64,000 bases of DNA from Peterkaempfera podocarpi (GCF_042466665.1 NZ_CP162102.1:6448001-6512000), one strand, 5' to 3'; positions 7,829 through 17,185 are shown, numbered from the stretch's first letter. The notes: generated from the sequence alone by a model not told the origin. Program-made: numbers and translations.

Positions 7829-8674
7829 GTGAGTCCCAACGGCTCCGACCGCTCGCCGCGGCGCACGATGCGGCGGAAGCTGCCTCAGGCGCTGGCACTG
7901 GGCCTCGTCATCGCGACCGCCAGCGGCTGCTCGTCCCAGGACCTCCCCAGGCTCGGCCTGCCCTCCCCTGTCACCAAGGAAGGACCTATCGTCCTCCAGA
8001 TGTGGCAGGGCTCCTGGATCGCTGCACTCGTTGTCGGCGTGCTGGTCTGGGGCCTGATCCTCTGGAGTGTGGTCTTCCACCGGCGCAGCCGCACCAAGGT
8101 GGAGATCCCGCCCCAGACCAGGTACAACGTGCCCATCGAGGCGCTCTACACCGCGGTCCCCATCATCATCGTCTCGGTGCTCTTCTACTTCACGGCGCGG
8201 GACGAGAACCGCCTGCTGGAGACCTCCAAGAAGCCCGACCACATCGTCAACGTGGTGGGCTTCCAGTGGAGCTGGGCGTTCAACTACGAGAACGACGAGC
8301 ACGGGAAGAACACCGCCGGTGCGTACGAGGTGGGCTCCCCCGCCCAGCCGCCGACGCTGTACCTGCCCAAGGGCGAGTCGGTCCTCTTCAAGCTGACCTC
8401 CCGGGATGTCATCCATGACTTCTGGACGGTCAACTTCCTGATGAAGATGGACGTCGTCCCGGGCCTGGTCAACCAGTTCCAGGTGACTCCGACCGCCTAC
8501 GGCACCTTCCGCGGCAAGTGTGCGGAGCTGTGCGGTGTGGACCACTCGCGGATGCTCTTCAACGTCAAGGTCGTCTCCCCGGCCGACTACCAGAAGCATC
8601 TGAAGGAGCTCCGGGCCAAGGGTCAGACCGGCGCGGTGCCCTCCGGCATCATCACCACGGGAAGTGAGAAGTGA
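7829..8674 (+). CDS. ctaC: Cytochrome c oxidase subunit II
   Basis: Carries the binuclear CuA centre that accepts electrons from the cytochrome bc1-bound cytochrome c. The 281-residue protein has a lipoprotein signal peptide with lipobox ASGC (Cys34), two transmembrane helices (about 53-75 and 100-120) and an extracytoplasmic cupredoxin domain. CuA ligands are visible: His196 in DVIHDFW, then Cys231, Glu233, Cys235, His239 and Met242 in KCAELCGVDHSRM. GTG at 7829 is preferred because GGAAGG lies 7 bases upstream; an ATG 66 bases earlier has no ribosome-binding site. First gene of ctaC-ctaD-ctaF; its stop overlaps the ctaD start. Confidence 0.95.
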   Translation: MSPNGSDRSPRRTMRRKLPQALALGLVIATASGCSSQDLPRLGLPSPVTKEGPIVLQMWQGSWIAALVVGVLVWGLILWSVVFHRRSRTKVEIPPQTRYNVPIEALYTAVPIIIVSVLFYFTARDENRLLETSKKPDHIVNVVGFQWSWAFNYENDEHGKNTAGAYEVGSPAQPPTLYLPKGESVLFKLTSRDVIHDFWTVNFLMKMDVVPGLVNQFQVTPTAYGTFRGKCAELCGVDHSRMLFNVKVVSPADYQKHLKELRAKGQTGAVPSGIITTGSEK

Positions 8675-10425
8675 CCATCCTCAACGAGCCCCACGGGGCA
8701 ACCGGGGGTGCTGCCGCGGCCGCGTTCGGCGGGGGTGAACCGCGTACCCGCAAGGGCATGTCCGCGGTGAAGTGGCTCACCACCACCGACCACAAGACGA
8801 TCGGCACCCTGTACCTCGGCACGTCGTTCGCGTTCTTCCTGATCGGCGGCGTGCTCGCCCTGGTCATGCGCGCCGAGCTGGCTCGTCCCGGGACCCAGAT
8901 CCTGTCGAACGAGCAGTTCAACCAGGCGTTCACCATGCACGGCACGATCATGCTGCTGATGTTTGCGACGCCGCTCTTCGCCGGCTTCGCGAACTGGATC
9001 ATGCCGCTGCAGATCGGCGCGCCCGATGTGGCGTTCCCGCGGCTGAACATGTTCGCCTACTGGCTCTACCTGTTCGGCTCGCTCATCGCGGTGGCCGGCT
9101 TCCTCACCCCGCAGGGTGCCGCCGACTTCGGCTGGTTCGCCTACTCGCCGCTGTCCAGCGCCATCCGCTCGCCGGGTGTCGGTGCCGACATGTGGATCAT
9201 GGGTCTGGCCTTCTCCGGCTTCGGCACGATCCTGGGTTCGGTCAACTTCATCACCACGATCATCTGCATGCGGGCTCCCGGCATGACGATGTTCCGGATG
9301 CCGATCTTCGTGTGGAACGTGCTGCTCACCGGTGTGCTGGTGCTGCTGGCCTTCCCGGTGCTCGCCGCCGCCCTCTTCGCCCTGGAGGCCGACCGCAAGT
9401 TCGGCGCCCATGTCTTCGACCCGGCCAACGGCGGAGCGCTGCTATGGCAGCATCTCTTCTGGTTCTTCGGCCATCCAGAGGTCTACATCATCGCGCTGCC
9501 GTTCTTCGGCATCGTCTCCGAGATCATCCCGGTCTTCAGCCGCAAGCCGATGTTCGGCTACTCCGGTCTGATCGCGGCCACGATCGGTATCGCGGGCCTC
9601 TCGGTGACGGTGTGGGCGCACCACATGTACGTCACCGGCCAGGTGCTGCTGCCGTTCTTCTCCTTCATGACCTTCCTGATCGCGATCCCGACCGGTGTGA
9701 AGTTCTTCAACTGGCTGGGCACCATGTGGAAGGGCTCGCTGAGCTTCGAGACCCCGATGCTCTGGACGGTCGGCTTCCTGGTCACCTTCCTCTTCGGTGG
9801 TCTGACCGGTGTGCTGCTGGCCTCGCCGCCGATCGACTTCCATGTCTCGGACTCGTACTTCGTGGTGGCCCACTTCCACTACGTGGTCTTTGGCACCGTG
9901 GTGTTCGCGATGTTCGCCGGCTTCCACTTCTGGTGGCCGAAGATGACCGGCCGGATGCTGGACGAGCGGCTGGGCAAGATCACCTTCTGGACGCTCTTCA
10001 TCGGCTTCCACACCACCTTCCTGGTGCAGCACTGGCTGGGTGCCGAGGGCATGCCCCGCCGGTACGCCGACTACCTGGCGTCCGACGGTTTCACCACCCT
10101 GAACACCGTCTCCACCATCGGTTCCTTCCTGCTGGGCCTGTCGATCCTGCCGTTCCTCTACAACGTCTGGAAGACCGCCAAGTACGGCGAGAAGGTCACC
10201 GTGGACGACCCGTGGGGCTACGGCCGCTCGCTGGAGTGGGCGACCTCCTGCCCGCCGCCGCGGCACAACTTCCTCACGCTGCCGCGGATCCGGTCGGAAT
10301 CCCCCGCGTTCGACCTGCACCACCCGGAGATCGCCGCCCTGGACTACCTCCAGAACCACGGCGAGCCCGCCAAGCACCTCACCGCTGCCGCGGCCCCTGG
10401 TGCGCAGAAGGAGGGTGACGCCTGA
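8671..10425 (+). CDS. ctaD: Cytochrome c oxidase subunit I (aa3 type)
   Basis: Catalytic haem-copper subunit of the aa3 terminal oxidase, reducing oxygen to water and pumping protons across the membrane. The 584-residue product shows the expected twelve hydrophobic helices, MHGTIMLLMFATPLF with a haem-a ligand His, WQHLFWFFGHPEVYIIALPFFG with the CuB His and cross-linked Tyr, WAHHMYVTG with the other CuB histidines, and VVAHFHYVVFG with the haem a/a3 ligands. The start GTG at 8671 overlaps the ctaC stop, and the stop overlaps ctaF, so the three genes are translationally coupled. Glu and Tyr in HPEVY indicate a classical A-family proton path. Confidence 0.97.
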   Translation: MTILNEPHGATGGAAAAAFGGGEPRTRKGMSAVKWLTTTDHKTIGTLYLGTSFAFFLIGGVLALVMRAELARPGTQILSNEQFNQAFTMHGTIMLLMFATPLFAGFANWIMPLQIGAPDVAFPRLNMFAYWLYLFGSLIAVAGFLTPQGAADFGWFAYSPLSSAIRSPGVGADMWIMGLAFSGFGTILGSVNFITTIICMRAPGMTMFRMPIFVWNVLLTGVLVLLAFPVLAAALFALEADRKFGAHVFDPANGGALLWQHLFWFFGHPEVYIIALPFFGIVSEIIPVFSRKPMFGYSGLIAATIGIAGLSVTVWAHHMYVTGQVLLPFFSFMTFLIAIPTGVKFFNWLGTMWKGSLSFETPMLWTVGFLVTFLFGGLTGVLLASPPIDFHVSDSYFVVAHFHYVVFGTVVFAMFAGFHFWWPKMTGRMLDERLGKITFWTLFIGFHTTFLVQHWLGAEGMPRRYADYLASDGFTTLNTVSTIGSFLLGLSILPFLYNVWKTAKYGEKVTVDDPWGYGRSLEWATSCPPPRHNFLTLPRIRSESPAFDLHHPEIAALDYLQNHGEPAKHLTAAAAPGAQKEGDA

Positions 10426-10823
10426 TGAAGGAACAGGGCAAGATCTTCGCCGGCCTGGCGGTCTTCATCCTGGCCGTCGCGATCACCTACGGCGTCTGGT
10501 CGAAGGAGGCCGCGGGTACCACGGCGCTCTTCCTCGCCTTCGGCCTCTGCATCTTCATCGCCTTCTACCTCGGCTTCACCGCCCGTCGGGTGGACACCGG
10601 GGCCGGGGACAACCCCGAGGCCGAGGTCTCCGACGACGCCGGCGAGCAGGGGTTCTTCAGCCCGCACAGCTGGCAGCCGCTGGCGCTCGGCATCGGTGGA
10701 GCGCTCGCCTTCCTCGGAGTGATCTTCGGTTGGTGGCTGCTCTACTGGTCCCTGCCGATCATCCTGGTCGGCCTGTGGGGCTGGGTCTTCGAGTACTACC
10801 GGGGCGAGAGCCAGAACCAGTGA
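10425..10823 (+). CDS. ctaF: Cytochrome c oxidase subunit IV, actinobacterial type
   Basis: Small accessory subunit of the aa3 oxidase in actinobacteria, 132 residues with four predicted membrane helices (about 7-25, 33-52, 84-105 and 107-124) and a charged cytoplasmic loop rich in Asp/Glu between helices two and three. The tail GWVFEYYRGE is typical of the family. ATG at 10425 overlaps the ctaD stop by one base. It closes the ctaCDF operon and is followed by a strong terminator. It has no catalytic residues; the known role is structural within the bc1-aa3 supercomplex. Confidence 0.92.
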   Translation: MKEQGKIFAGLAVFILAVAITYGVWSKEAAGTTALFLAFGLCIFIAFYLGFTARRVDTGAGDNPEAEVSDDAGEQGFFSPHSWQPLALGIGGALAFLGVIFGWWLLYWSLPIILVGLWGWVFEYYRGESQNQ

Positions 10824-10845
10824 ACCGCTGATCCCAGCGGATCGA

Positions 10846-10886
10846 CGGCCGGGGCCGGACACCTTCGGGGTGTCCGGCCCCGGCCG
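10846..10886 (+). terminator. Strong hairpin terminator after ctaF
   Basis: A perfect 18-bp stem (10846-10863 with 10869-10886) encloses the loop TTCGG. It begins 22 bases after the ctaF stop. Almost pure GC stem with no long T-run, typical of streptomycete terminators. Confidence 0.85.
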
Positions 10887-11015
10887 TTCCGCGTTCCCGT
10901 ACGCCGCAGCCACGCGGGGAAGCCACCCATATGGCGGTATCCCCTTCACCATGGAATGCCCTGATCATCCCTTCTTTCTACGATGTGATGGATTGTCGGT
11001 GATACGGAGGCAGCG

Positions 11016-12311
11016 ATGAGCACTGCGGTCAGGATCCCGCGAGCGGTGCTGCTGCCCGTGCTGGGCCCGCTGGCCCTGCTCGGGGCCGCCTGCACCACCG
11101 CTCATCCCGGTACCGACACGGCCCGCCCCCCGCGACAGGTGGACGTCGCCCCGCTGATCCGGATGGCACCCGCGGCCGGCGGCACCGCGGACCCCGCCGT
11201 ACCGCTCACCGTCACCGTGGTCCGCGGCCGGCTCACCGACGTCACCGTCACCGCCGCCGACGGCCGCCAGGTCGCCGGCCGCCTCTCCGCCGACCAGCGC
11301 AGCTGGCAGAGCACCTCCCCGCTCGGCGCCGGAACCCGCTACCGGGTCCGGATCAGCGTCGACGACGGCCACGGCGGACGCGGGGACACCACCACGGTGC
11401 TCACCACCAGAACCGGCACTCAGCTGCTCACCGCCGTCCTGGGACCCTCCCAGATCGTCGACGGGGGCAGCGGCGTCTACGGGGTGGGCGAGCCCGTCAC
11501 CGCCCAGCTCTCCAAGCCGGTGCGCGACCCCGCGGCACGCGCCGCCGTGGAGCACGGGCTGAAGGTCACCTCCCAGCCCGCCGTCAGCGGCGCCTGGCAC
11601 TGGGTGGACGACAGCACCCTGCACTTCCGCCCCGAGCACTACTGGCCCGCGCACGCCGCCGTGCAGGTGGCCTTTGACGCGGAGGGCCACCACATCAGCA
11701 AGGACCTCTACGGCGGTGCCGTCAGCAGGGTCGCCTTCCGCACCGGGGACCGGGTGGAGGCCCTGGTGGACGCGGCGACCGACTACATGACCTTCCGCCG
11801 CAACGGCCAGGTGGTCAAAACCCTCCCGGTGACCACCGGCAAACCCGGCTTCGAGACCCGCAACGGCATCAAGGTGGTGCTGGGCCAGGAGGCCGAGGTG
11901 CGGATGGACGGCGAGACGGTCGGCATCGCGGCCGACAGCGCCGACAGCTACAACCTGGACGTGCTGTGGGCCACCCGGCTCACCTGGAGCGGTGAGTATG
12001 TGCATGCCGCGCCCTGGTCGGTCGGCTCACAGGGCCATGAGAACGTCAGCCACGGCTGCACCGGAATGTCCACCGAGAACGCCCACTGGTTCTACCAGCA
12101 GGTGCGGATGGGCGACATCCTCCAGGTGGTCAACAGCCACGGACACCCGATGGAGCCGTTCGGCAACGGCTTCGGCGACTGGAACGTCTCCTGGAGCGAC
12201 TGGCTGGCGGGCTCCGCCACCGGCGTCGTGCTCTCCACCGGAACGCCCGGGACTGCCCTGCCGAGCGGGGTGCGGGTCCGCTCGACGAGTCCGCTGGCGC
12301 CGCTGCTGTGA
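11016..12311 (+). CDS. Lipoprotein L,D-transpeptidase with Ig-like domains (YkuD family)
   Basis: A 431-residue secreted enzyme predicted to form 3-3 cross-links in peptidoglycan. The signal peptide ends in LLGAACTT, with the lipobox Cys about residue 26. Two Ig-like domains occupy roughly residues 40-250 (including the ILGPSQIVDGGSGVYGVGEPVTAQLSK-type segment), followed by a YkuD catalytic domain from about residue 255. The active-site motif is SHGCTGM, with His346 and catalytic Cys348. GGAGG stands 5 bases before ATG at 11016. Such enzymes are common next to the cta/qcr genes in this group; a functional link to respiration is not evident. Confidence 0.92.
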   Translation: MSTAVRIPRAVLLPVLGPLALLGAACTTAHPGTDTARPPRQVDVAPLIRMAPAAGGTADPAVPLTVTVVRGRLTDVTVTAADGRQVAGRLSADQRSWQSTSPLGAGTRYRVRISVDDGHGGRGDTTTVLTTRTGTQLLTAVLGPSQIVDGGSGVYGVGEPVTAQLSKPVRDPAARAAVEHGLKVTSQPAVSGAWHWVDDSTLHFRPEHYWPAHAAVQVAFDAEGHHISKDLYGGAVSRVAFRTGDRVEALVDAATDYMTFRRNGQVVKTLPVTTGKPGFETRNGIKVVLGQEAEVRMDGETVGIAADSADSYNLDVLWATRLTWSGEYVHAAPWSVGSQGHENVSHGCTGMSTENAHWFYQQVRMGDILQVVNSHGHPMEPFGNGFGDWNVSWSDWLAGSATGVVLSTGTPGTALPSGVRVRSTSPLAPLL

Positions 12312-12409
12312 AGGCCCGTGCGGCCGCTGTACGGGCCGACCGGCCGTGAACCGACCGTATGCCGCCGCCGTATCCCGCCGGGGTGGGGCAGCTGGGAAGG
12401 AAAGTGACC

Positions 12410-13003
12410 ATGGGTGGTGCCATTCGTCCCGCTGCGCGCCGCAGCAGGCCCCGGGCTGTGGGTGGTCTGCTGGCCGGTGGCCTGCTGGTCACCGGGACGG
12501 TCGTCGCTCTGCTTGCCGCGTTCTGGGCGGACGACACCACGGCCGTCAACGGAGGCGTCCCGGTGGTCCGGGTGCTCGGCGTCAGTCAGAGCTCGGACTG
12601 CGCGGCGCTGACCGCCGCGCTCACCGCCGGACGGGACGTCGACACCGCCCAGGCCATCGCCTGCGACCAGCAGGAGTCCGTCCGGATGGACGTGCTGCGC
12701 AGCAGGGCCAGGGCGCGCGGTGAGCAGTCGGCGGTGGGCTCCAGCCCCACCTGCGCGGCGGTCGACCGGCGGGCGGCCGTGGGAGATCCCACCCTGGACT
12801 TCGACCTGGCCTTCCACTGCCGGCAACGGGAGCGCTTCGCGGGCCGCACCAATGAGCTCGACGGTGTGGCCGGCCACGACATCACCTCGCTCTGCCGGGG
12901 CGTACGGGCCCGCCGGGACCGCGGGGAGCCGGTGGCTCCGCTGCCCCTGGCCTTCTGCTCCCAGGAGACCGTGGCGACCGGGCAGCCCACCAGCCCCGGC
13001 TGA
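12410..13003 (+). CDS. Membrane-anchored extracytoplasmic protein, function unknown
   Basis: A 197-residue protein with a basic N-terminus (RPAARRSRPR) and one hydrophobic segment, AVGGLLAGGLLVTGTVVALLAAFW (about 16-40), followed by an outside domain containing five cysteines (in SDCAAL, AIACDQQ, PTCAAV, FHCRQRE, SLCRGV and LAFCSQE segments), enough for disulfide bonds. ATG at 12410 is chosen because GGAAGGA lies 8 bases upstream; a GTG at 12404 would be too close. No recognised domain. The extracytoplasmic cysteines and the position between oxidase and bc1 genes make a role in wall or redox maintenance possible, but this is only a guess. Confidence 0.65.
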   Translation: MGGAIRPAARRSRPRAVGGLLAGGLLVTGTVVALLAAFWADDTTAVNGGVPVVRVLGVSQSSDCAALTAALTAGRDVDTAQAIACDQQESVRMDVLRSRARARGEQSAVGSSPTCAAVDRRAAVGDPTLDFDLAFHCRQRERFAGRTNELDGVAGHDITSLCRGVRARRDRGEPVAPLPLAFCSQETVATGQPTSPG

Positions 13004-13115
13004 CCGGCCGCCAGGCCGGGCCGCGTCCGCTCGGCGGTCCCGTACCCGTCCGGCGCGGGCGGTCCCGCGCGGCGCCCGGGCCGAAGGCCGTACCGGGGGC
13101 CTGCGGCGCCCGGGG

Positions 13116-13511
13116 TCACTCCTGCGGTGCGTCGGACGCCTGCGGTCCATAGGCGGCGCGCAGGGCCGTCACGGCGGTCCGCAGGGCCTCCTCCTGGGTG
13201 AGGCCCAGATGGAGGGCGCGCCGCGCGTAGTCAGCCGCCGCGGCGGCGGCATGGCGCTGGGCGGCGTCCCCGGCGGCGGCGATCACCGTGCCGTGCCGCC
13301 CGCGGGTCTCCACCACACCGTCGGTCTCCAGCTCACGGTAGGCGCGGGCCACCGTGTTGGCGGCCAGCCCGAGCTCCGCGGCGAGGGCGCGTACGGCGGG
13401 CAGCCGGTGCCCGGTGGGCAGCTCTCCGGAGCGGGCCAGCTCCGCGATCCGGGTGCGGATCTGCTCGTACGGAGGGACGGGTGAGGACGGGTCGACGGAG
13501 AGCTGCACCAT
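13116..13511 (-). CDS. GntR-family regulator, YtrA subfamily
   Basis: A 131-residue repressor-type protein. Residues about 5-75 are a winged helix-turn-helix: PPYEQIRTRIAELARSGELPTGHRLPAVRALAAELGLAANTVARAYRELETDGVVETRGRHGT is the canonical GntR reading head. The short C-terminal tail of about 50 helical residues, without a large effector domain, puts it in the YtrA subfamily, whose members usually sit beside ABC transporter genes. No transporter is adjacent here; the nearest gene is qcrB, 84 bases downstream on the same strand. GAGG lies 6 bases before ATG at 13511. Confidence 0.85.
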   Translation of the reverse strand: MVQLSVDPSSPVPPYEQIRTRIAELARSGELPTGHRLPAVRALAAELGLAANTVARAYRELETDGVVETRGRHGTVIAAAGDAAQRHAAAAAADYARRALHLGLTQEEALRTAVTALRAAYGPQASDAPQE

Positions 13512-13595
13512 GCGATACCTCGGGGTCTACGGCCGAGGGCCCGCCTCCGGCGGATGCCGGGGACGGGCCCTTGGGTGGCGTTGCGTGCGGGACGG

Positions 13596-15254
13596 TCAGT
13601 GGTGGCCGTGGCCGCTGGTGATCTCGCGGTACTCCTCGGCGCTGGGCTTGGGGATCTGCCCGTCGTCGCCGAAGTAGCTGCGGGACAGCTTGGCGCGCAG
13701 CTTCTGGGCGCGGGTCACCTTGCGGGCGACCCCGTTCTCGTCCACCGCTGCGGGCAGCTCGGCGGGCTGGTGCTGCTCGTGCGCGGTGAGCTTGTACAGC
13801 TGGCCCGGCGTCAGCGGCTGGTGCACCTCGACGAACTCGCCGTGGGGCAGCCGCTTGATGATGCCGCTCTCACGGCCGTGCAGCACCTTGTCGCGGTCGC
13901 GGCGCTGCAGACCCATGCAGATCCGCTTGGTGACGATGAAGGTCACCACCGGGACCACGAAGAAGCCGATCCGCATCGTCCAGGTGATCGAATTGATCGA
14001 CAGGTGGAAGTGGGTGGCGAACAGGTCGTTGCCGCCCGCGATCAGCAGCACGATGTAGAGGCTGATCCAGGCCGCACCGAAGGAGGTGCGGATCGGGGCG
14101 TTGCGCGGGCGGTCCGCGATGTGGTGCTCGCGCTTGTCGCCGGTGACCCAGGCCTCCACGAAGGGGTAGACCCAGATGGCCACCAGGACCAGCGGGAAGA
14201 TCATCAGCGGGATGAAGACACCCAGGTTGAGGGTGTGGCCCCAGGCCCGGATCTCCCAGCCCGGCATCAGCCGGATCAGGCCCTCGGAGAAGCCCATGTA
14301 CCAGTCGGGCTGGGCGTCGGTGGAGACCTGGTCCGGCCGGTAGGGGCCGTACGCCCAGATCGGGTTGACCGTGGCGATCGCGGAGACCACCGAGATCACA
14401 CCGAAGACCAGGAAGAAGAAGCCGCCGGCCTTGGCCATGTAGACGGGCATCAGAGGCATGCCCACGACGTTCTTCTCGGTCCGGCCGGGACCGGCGAACT
14501 GGGTGTGCTTGTGGTAGAAGACCAGGATCAGGTGGGCCACCAGCAGGCCCAGCATGACGCCCGGGATCAGCAGCACATGCACGGTGAAGAGCCGCGGGAC
14601 GATCTCTGTGCCGGGGAACGGGCCGCCGAACAGGAACATCTGCAGGTAGCTGCCGACCAGCGGCACCGCGAGCACGGCGCCCTCCATGAACCGGATGCCG
14701 GTGCCCGACAGCAGGTCGTCGGGGAGCGAGTAGCCCATGAAGCCGTCGAACATGCCCAGGAACAGCAGCAGGGCGCCGAACAGCCAGTTGATCTCACGGG
14801 GCTTGCGGAACGCGCCGGTGAAGAAGACGCGCATCATGTGGACCAGCATTGCGGCCACAAAGACGATCGCTGCCCAGTGGTGGATCTGACGGATCAGCAG
14901 GCCACCGCGGACGTCGAAGCTGATGTCCAGCGTGGAGGCGTAGGCCTCCGACATCCGGATGCCGTTCAGCGGCGCGTAGGAGCCGTGGTAGACGACCTCG
15001 CCCATGCTGGGCTTGAAGAACAGGGTGAGGTAGACACCCGTCAGGATGATGATGATGAAGGTGTAGAGGCAGATCTCACCCAGCATGAAGGACCAGTGGT
15101 CCGGGAAGATCTTCCTCAGGTTGGACTTGGCCAGGCTGTAGATGCCGAGCCGTCCGTCCGCCCAGTCGGCTGCCGCCTCGGCCTTGTTGGCCGGCTTGGC
15201 ACGACTGCTGCTCGGCTGAGCGCCGTCGGAGGCGGCGCTGCTCGCGGCACTCAT
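13596..15254 (-). CDS. qcrB: Menaquinol-cytochrome c reductase cytochrome b subunit
   Basis: Membrane subunit of the bc1 complex that oxidises menaquinol and carries two b haems. The 552-residue product has a cytoplasmic Ala/Ser-rich N-terminus, eight or nine hydrophobic helices, haem-ligating histidines in IRQIHHWAAIVFVAAMLVHMMRVF and the corresponding helix D (RLFTVHVLLIPGVMLGLLVAHLILVFYHKH), and a quinol-site PDWYMGF segment (the actinobacterial version of PEWY). The C-terminal extension of about 100 polar residues is typical of actinobacteria. ATG at 15254 overlaps the qcrA stop in an ATGA arrangement. Last gene of ctaE-qcrC-qcrA-qcrB. Confidence 0.96.
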   Translation of the reverse strand: MSAASSAASDGAQPSSSRAKPANKAEAAADWADGRLGIYSLAKSNLRKIFPDHWSFMLGEICLYTFIIIILTGVYLTLFFKPSMGEVVYHGSYAPLNGIRMSEAYASTLDISFDVRGGLLIRQIHHWAAIVFVAAMLVHMMRVFFTGAFRKPREINWLFGALLLFLGMFDGFMGYSLPDDLLSGTGIRFMEGAVLAVPLVGSYLQMFLFGGPFPGTEIVPRLFTVHVLLIPGVMLGLLVAHLILVFYHKHTQFAGPGRTEKNVVGMPLMPVYMAKAGGFFFLVFGVISVVSAIATVNPIWAYGPYRPDQVSTDAQPDWYMGFSEGLIRLMPGWEIRAWGHTLNLGVFIPLMIFPLVLVAIWVYPFVEAWVTGDKREHHIADRPRNAPIRTSFGAAWISLYIVLLIAGGNDLFATHFHLSINSITWTMRIGFFVVPVVTFIVTKRICMGLQRRDRDKVLHGRESGIIKRLPHGEFVEVHQPLTPGQLYKLTAHEQHQPAELPAAVDENGVARKVTRAQKLRAKLSRSYFGDDGQIPKPSAEEYREITSGHGHH

Positions 15255-16315
15255 GCGCGCTCCCAGTAGCTCGGGCCGACGGGGGCGTTGAAGTCACCCG
15301 TGGCGATCAGGTTGCCGTCCGTGTCCGTCTTGATCGCCAGCTGCGGCAGCGGGTGGCCGGCCGGGCCGAAGATCACCCGGGCGCCGTCCGCCAGGTCGAA
15401 GGTGGACTGGTGGCACGGGCACAGCACGTGGTGGGTCTGCTGCTCGTAGAGGCTGATCGGGCAGCCGACGTGGGTGCAGATCTTGGAGTACGCCAGGATG
15501 CCGTCGAAGCCCAGCTTGCCCGAGGCGCGGTCCTTGATGTCCTCCGGTGCGATGCGCACCAGCATGACCGCGTCCATGGCGATGGACTCCTGGAAGGTCT
15601 CCGCGGACTCCGCCAGGCCCTGCGGCTTGGCGAACACCAGCGAACCGACCTGGATGTCCTCGGCCTTCAGCGGCTCGTCGGTGTTCATCGAGACCAGCTT
15701 GATGGGCGAGGCCGGGGTGGCCTTGTCCCAGCCGGTGTGCTCCAGCTTCTTCTCGGGCAGCGGGCCCAGGTCGCGCAGCAGCATCACACCGGAGAGCGGA
15801 ACCAGGGCCATCGAGCCGATCAGCGTGGTGCGCAGCAGCCTGCGGCGCCCGAAGGCGCTCTCGTCCGCGCCCTGCTTGAAGTCGGAGATGACCTTGGCGC
15901 GGACGTCGTCCGACGCCTCGATCGCGTGCCGCTCGTCGGCGACCTCCACGTCCGACATCAGCGTGCGGGCCCAGTGGACCGCACCGGCGCCGATGCAGAA
16001 CAGCGCGACGCCGAGGGTGATGCCCAGGGCGAAGTTGAGGATGCTGACGTGGCCGAAGGGCCAGATGAAGACGATCTTGTCGATGTCGAAGGCGACATAC
16101 GACGCGATGAAGGCGATGGTGGCGATCATCGAGATCGTGAACAGCAGCGCGACCTGACGCTCTGCGCGCCGGGCGGCGCGCTCGTCGATGTCCGTGCGGC
16201 GGACCTCGTGGGGCGGCAGCCCCGGGTCGGCGAACGGGTCGGCGTGGGGCTCGACCTCGTGGCCCTCGGAGCCGTGACGCTCCGGCAGGTTCTCTTCAGA
16301 CATGTCCTGGCTCAT
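15251..16315 (-). CDS. qcrA: Rieske iron-sulfur subunit of the bc1 complex
   Basis: Carries the [2Fe-2S] cluster that takes the first electron from menaquinol. The 354-residue actinobacterial form has an acidic N-terminal tail, three predicted membrane helices (about 60-80, 100-120 and 170-190) and a C-terminal Rieske domain. Cluster box 1, CTHVGC, is at 280-285 and box 2, CPCHQS, at 299-304, giving two Cys and two His ligands plus the stabilising disulfide. ATG at 16315 overlaps the qcrC stop (ATGA), so the long in-frame upstream extension is rejected. It is translationally coupled to qcrC and qcrB. Confidence 0.96.
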   Translation of the reverse strand: MSQDMSEENLPERHGSEGHEVEPHADPFADPGLPPHEVRRTDIDERAARRAERQVALLFTISMIATIAFIASYVAFDIDKIVFIWPFGHVSILNFALGITLGVALFCIGAGAVHWARTLMSDVEVADERHAIEASDDVRAKVISDFKQGADESAFGRRRLLRTTLIGSMALVPLSGVMLLRDLGPLPEKKLEHTGWDKATPASPIKLVSMNTDEPLKAEDIQVGSLVFAKPQGLAESAETFQESIAMDAVMLVRIAPEDIKDRASGKLGFDGILAYSKICTHVGCPISLYEQQTHHVLCPCHQSTFDLADGARVIFGPAGHPLPQLAIKTDTDGNLIATGDFNAPVGPSYWERA

Positions 16316-17118
16316 GACTTCTTGGCCTTGGTGGTGTGGGCGGCGACCCAGATGGCGACGGCGATCAGCACGCCCAGTCCGAAGATCCAGCCGAACAGGC
16401 CCTCGGTCACCGGGCCGAGGCTGCCGAGGTCCATACCGCCGGGGGAGGGAGCCTCGGCCGTGTGCCGGACGAAGGCGACGATCTGGCGCTTCTGCTTCTC
16501 GGGCATGACCGAGTCGGGGAAGGCCGGCATGTTCTGCGGGCCGGTCTGCATGGCCTCGTAGATGTGCTTCGGCGAAGTGCTGTCCAGCGCCGGGGCGTAC
16601 TTGCCGTCCGTCAGCGCACCGCCCTTGCCCGCGAAGTTGTGGCACTGCGAGCAGTTGGTGCGGAAGAGCTCTCCGCCCGCGGCGACGTCATTCGGGTCCG
16701 ACGAGGTGTACTGGTCCTTCGTCGGGGCGACCGGGCCGGGGCCGAGCGAGGCGACGTACGCGGCGAGCTGGTCGATCTGGTCCTGCGGGTAGATGTTCTT
16801 CTTCACAGGAACCTGAGCGCCGGGCTGCTGGGCCGGCATACGGCCGGTCCCGACCTGGAAGTCGACCGCTGCGGAACCGACGCCCACCAGGCTCGGGCCG
16901 TCGCTGGTGCCCTGTCCGTTCAGACCGTGGCACGAGGAGCAGCCCACGGCGAAGAGCTTCTTGCCCTGCTCGATCGCGAGCGACTGCGACGAGGAGTCGG
17001 CCTGCGCCTTCTCGGCGGGCGCGAACGCGGCGTACAGCCCCCCGGTGGCCGCGAGCGCGAAGAGTAGGACGACAAGCGCCGCCAGCGGGTGGCGCCGTCG
17101 TGCGGAGAGCTTTTTCAC
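16312..17118 (-). CDS. qcrC: Di-haem cytochrome c subunit of the bc1 complex
   Basis: Replaces both cytochrome c1 and soluble cytochrome c in actinobacteria, passing electrons directly to the CuA site of CtaC. The 268-residue protein has an N-terminal anchor (LAALVVLLFALAATGGLYAAF), two covalent haem motifs CSSCH (60-64) and CSQCH (156-160), methionines suitable as axial ligands (GRMPAQQPG and QNMPAFPD), and a C-terminal membrane helix (LFGWIFGLGVLIAVAIWVAAH). It lies between ctaE and qcrA in one operon, consistent with the stable bc1-aa3 supercomplex of this phylum. Confidence 0.96.
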   Translation of the reverse strand: MKKLSARRRHPLAALVVLLFALAATGGLYAAFAPAEKAQADSSSQSLAIEQGKKLFAVGCSSCHGLNGQGTSDGPSLVGVGSAAVDFQVGTGRMPAQQPGAQVPVKKNIYPQDQIDQLAAYVASLGPGPVAPTKDQYTSSDPNDVAAGGELFRTNCSQCHNFAGKGGALTDGKYAPALDSTSPKHIYEAMQTGPQNMPAFPDSVMPEKQKRQIVAFVRHTAEAPSPGGMDLGSLGPVTEGLFGWIFGLGVLIAVAIWVAAHTTKAKKS

Positions 17119-17185
17119 GGATAACCCCGGTGTGAGGATCTTGGTCGTCTGGGATGTCTGTCGGCAGGTGGTCGGCCCGCGACCG

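Noticed and set aside
12313..12337. Terminator after the L,D-transpeptidase
   Set aside because: Only a 7-bp GGCCCGT/ACGGGCC stem with an 11-base loop; too weak to list with confidence in such GC-rich sequence.
13554..15269. 571-residue plus-strand open frame
   Set aside because: Antisense to qcrB; His/Gln/Asp-rich shadow composition typical of reversed membrane-protein codons.
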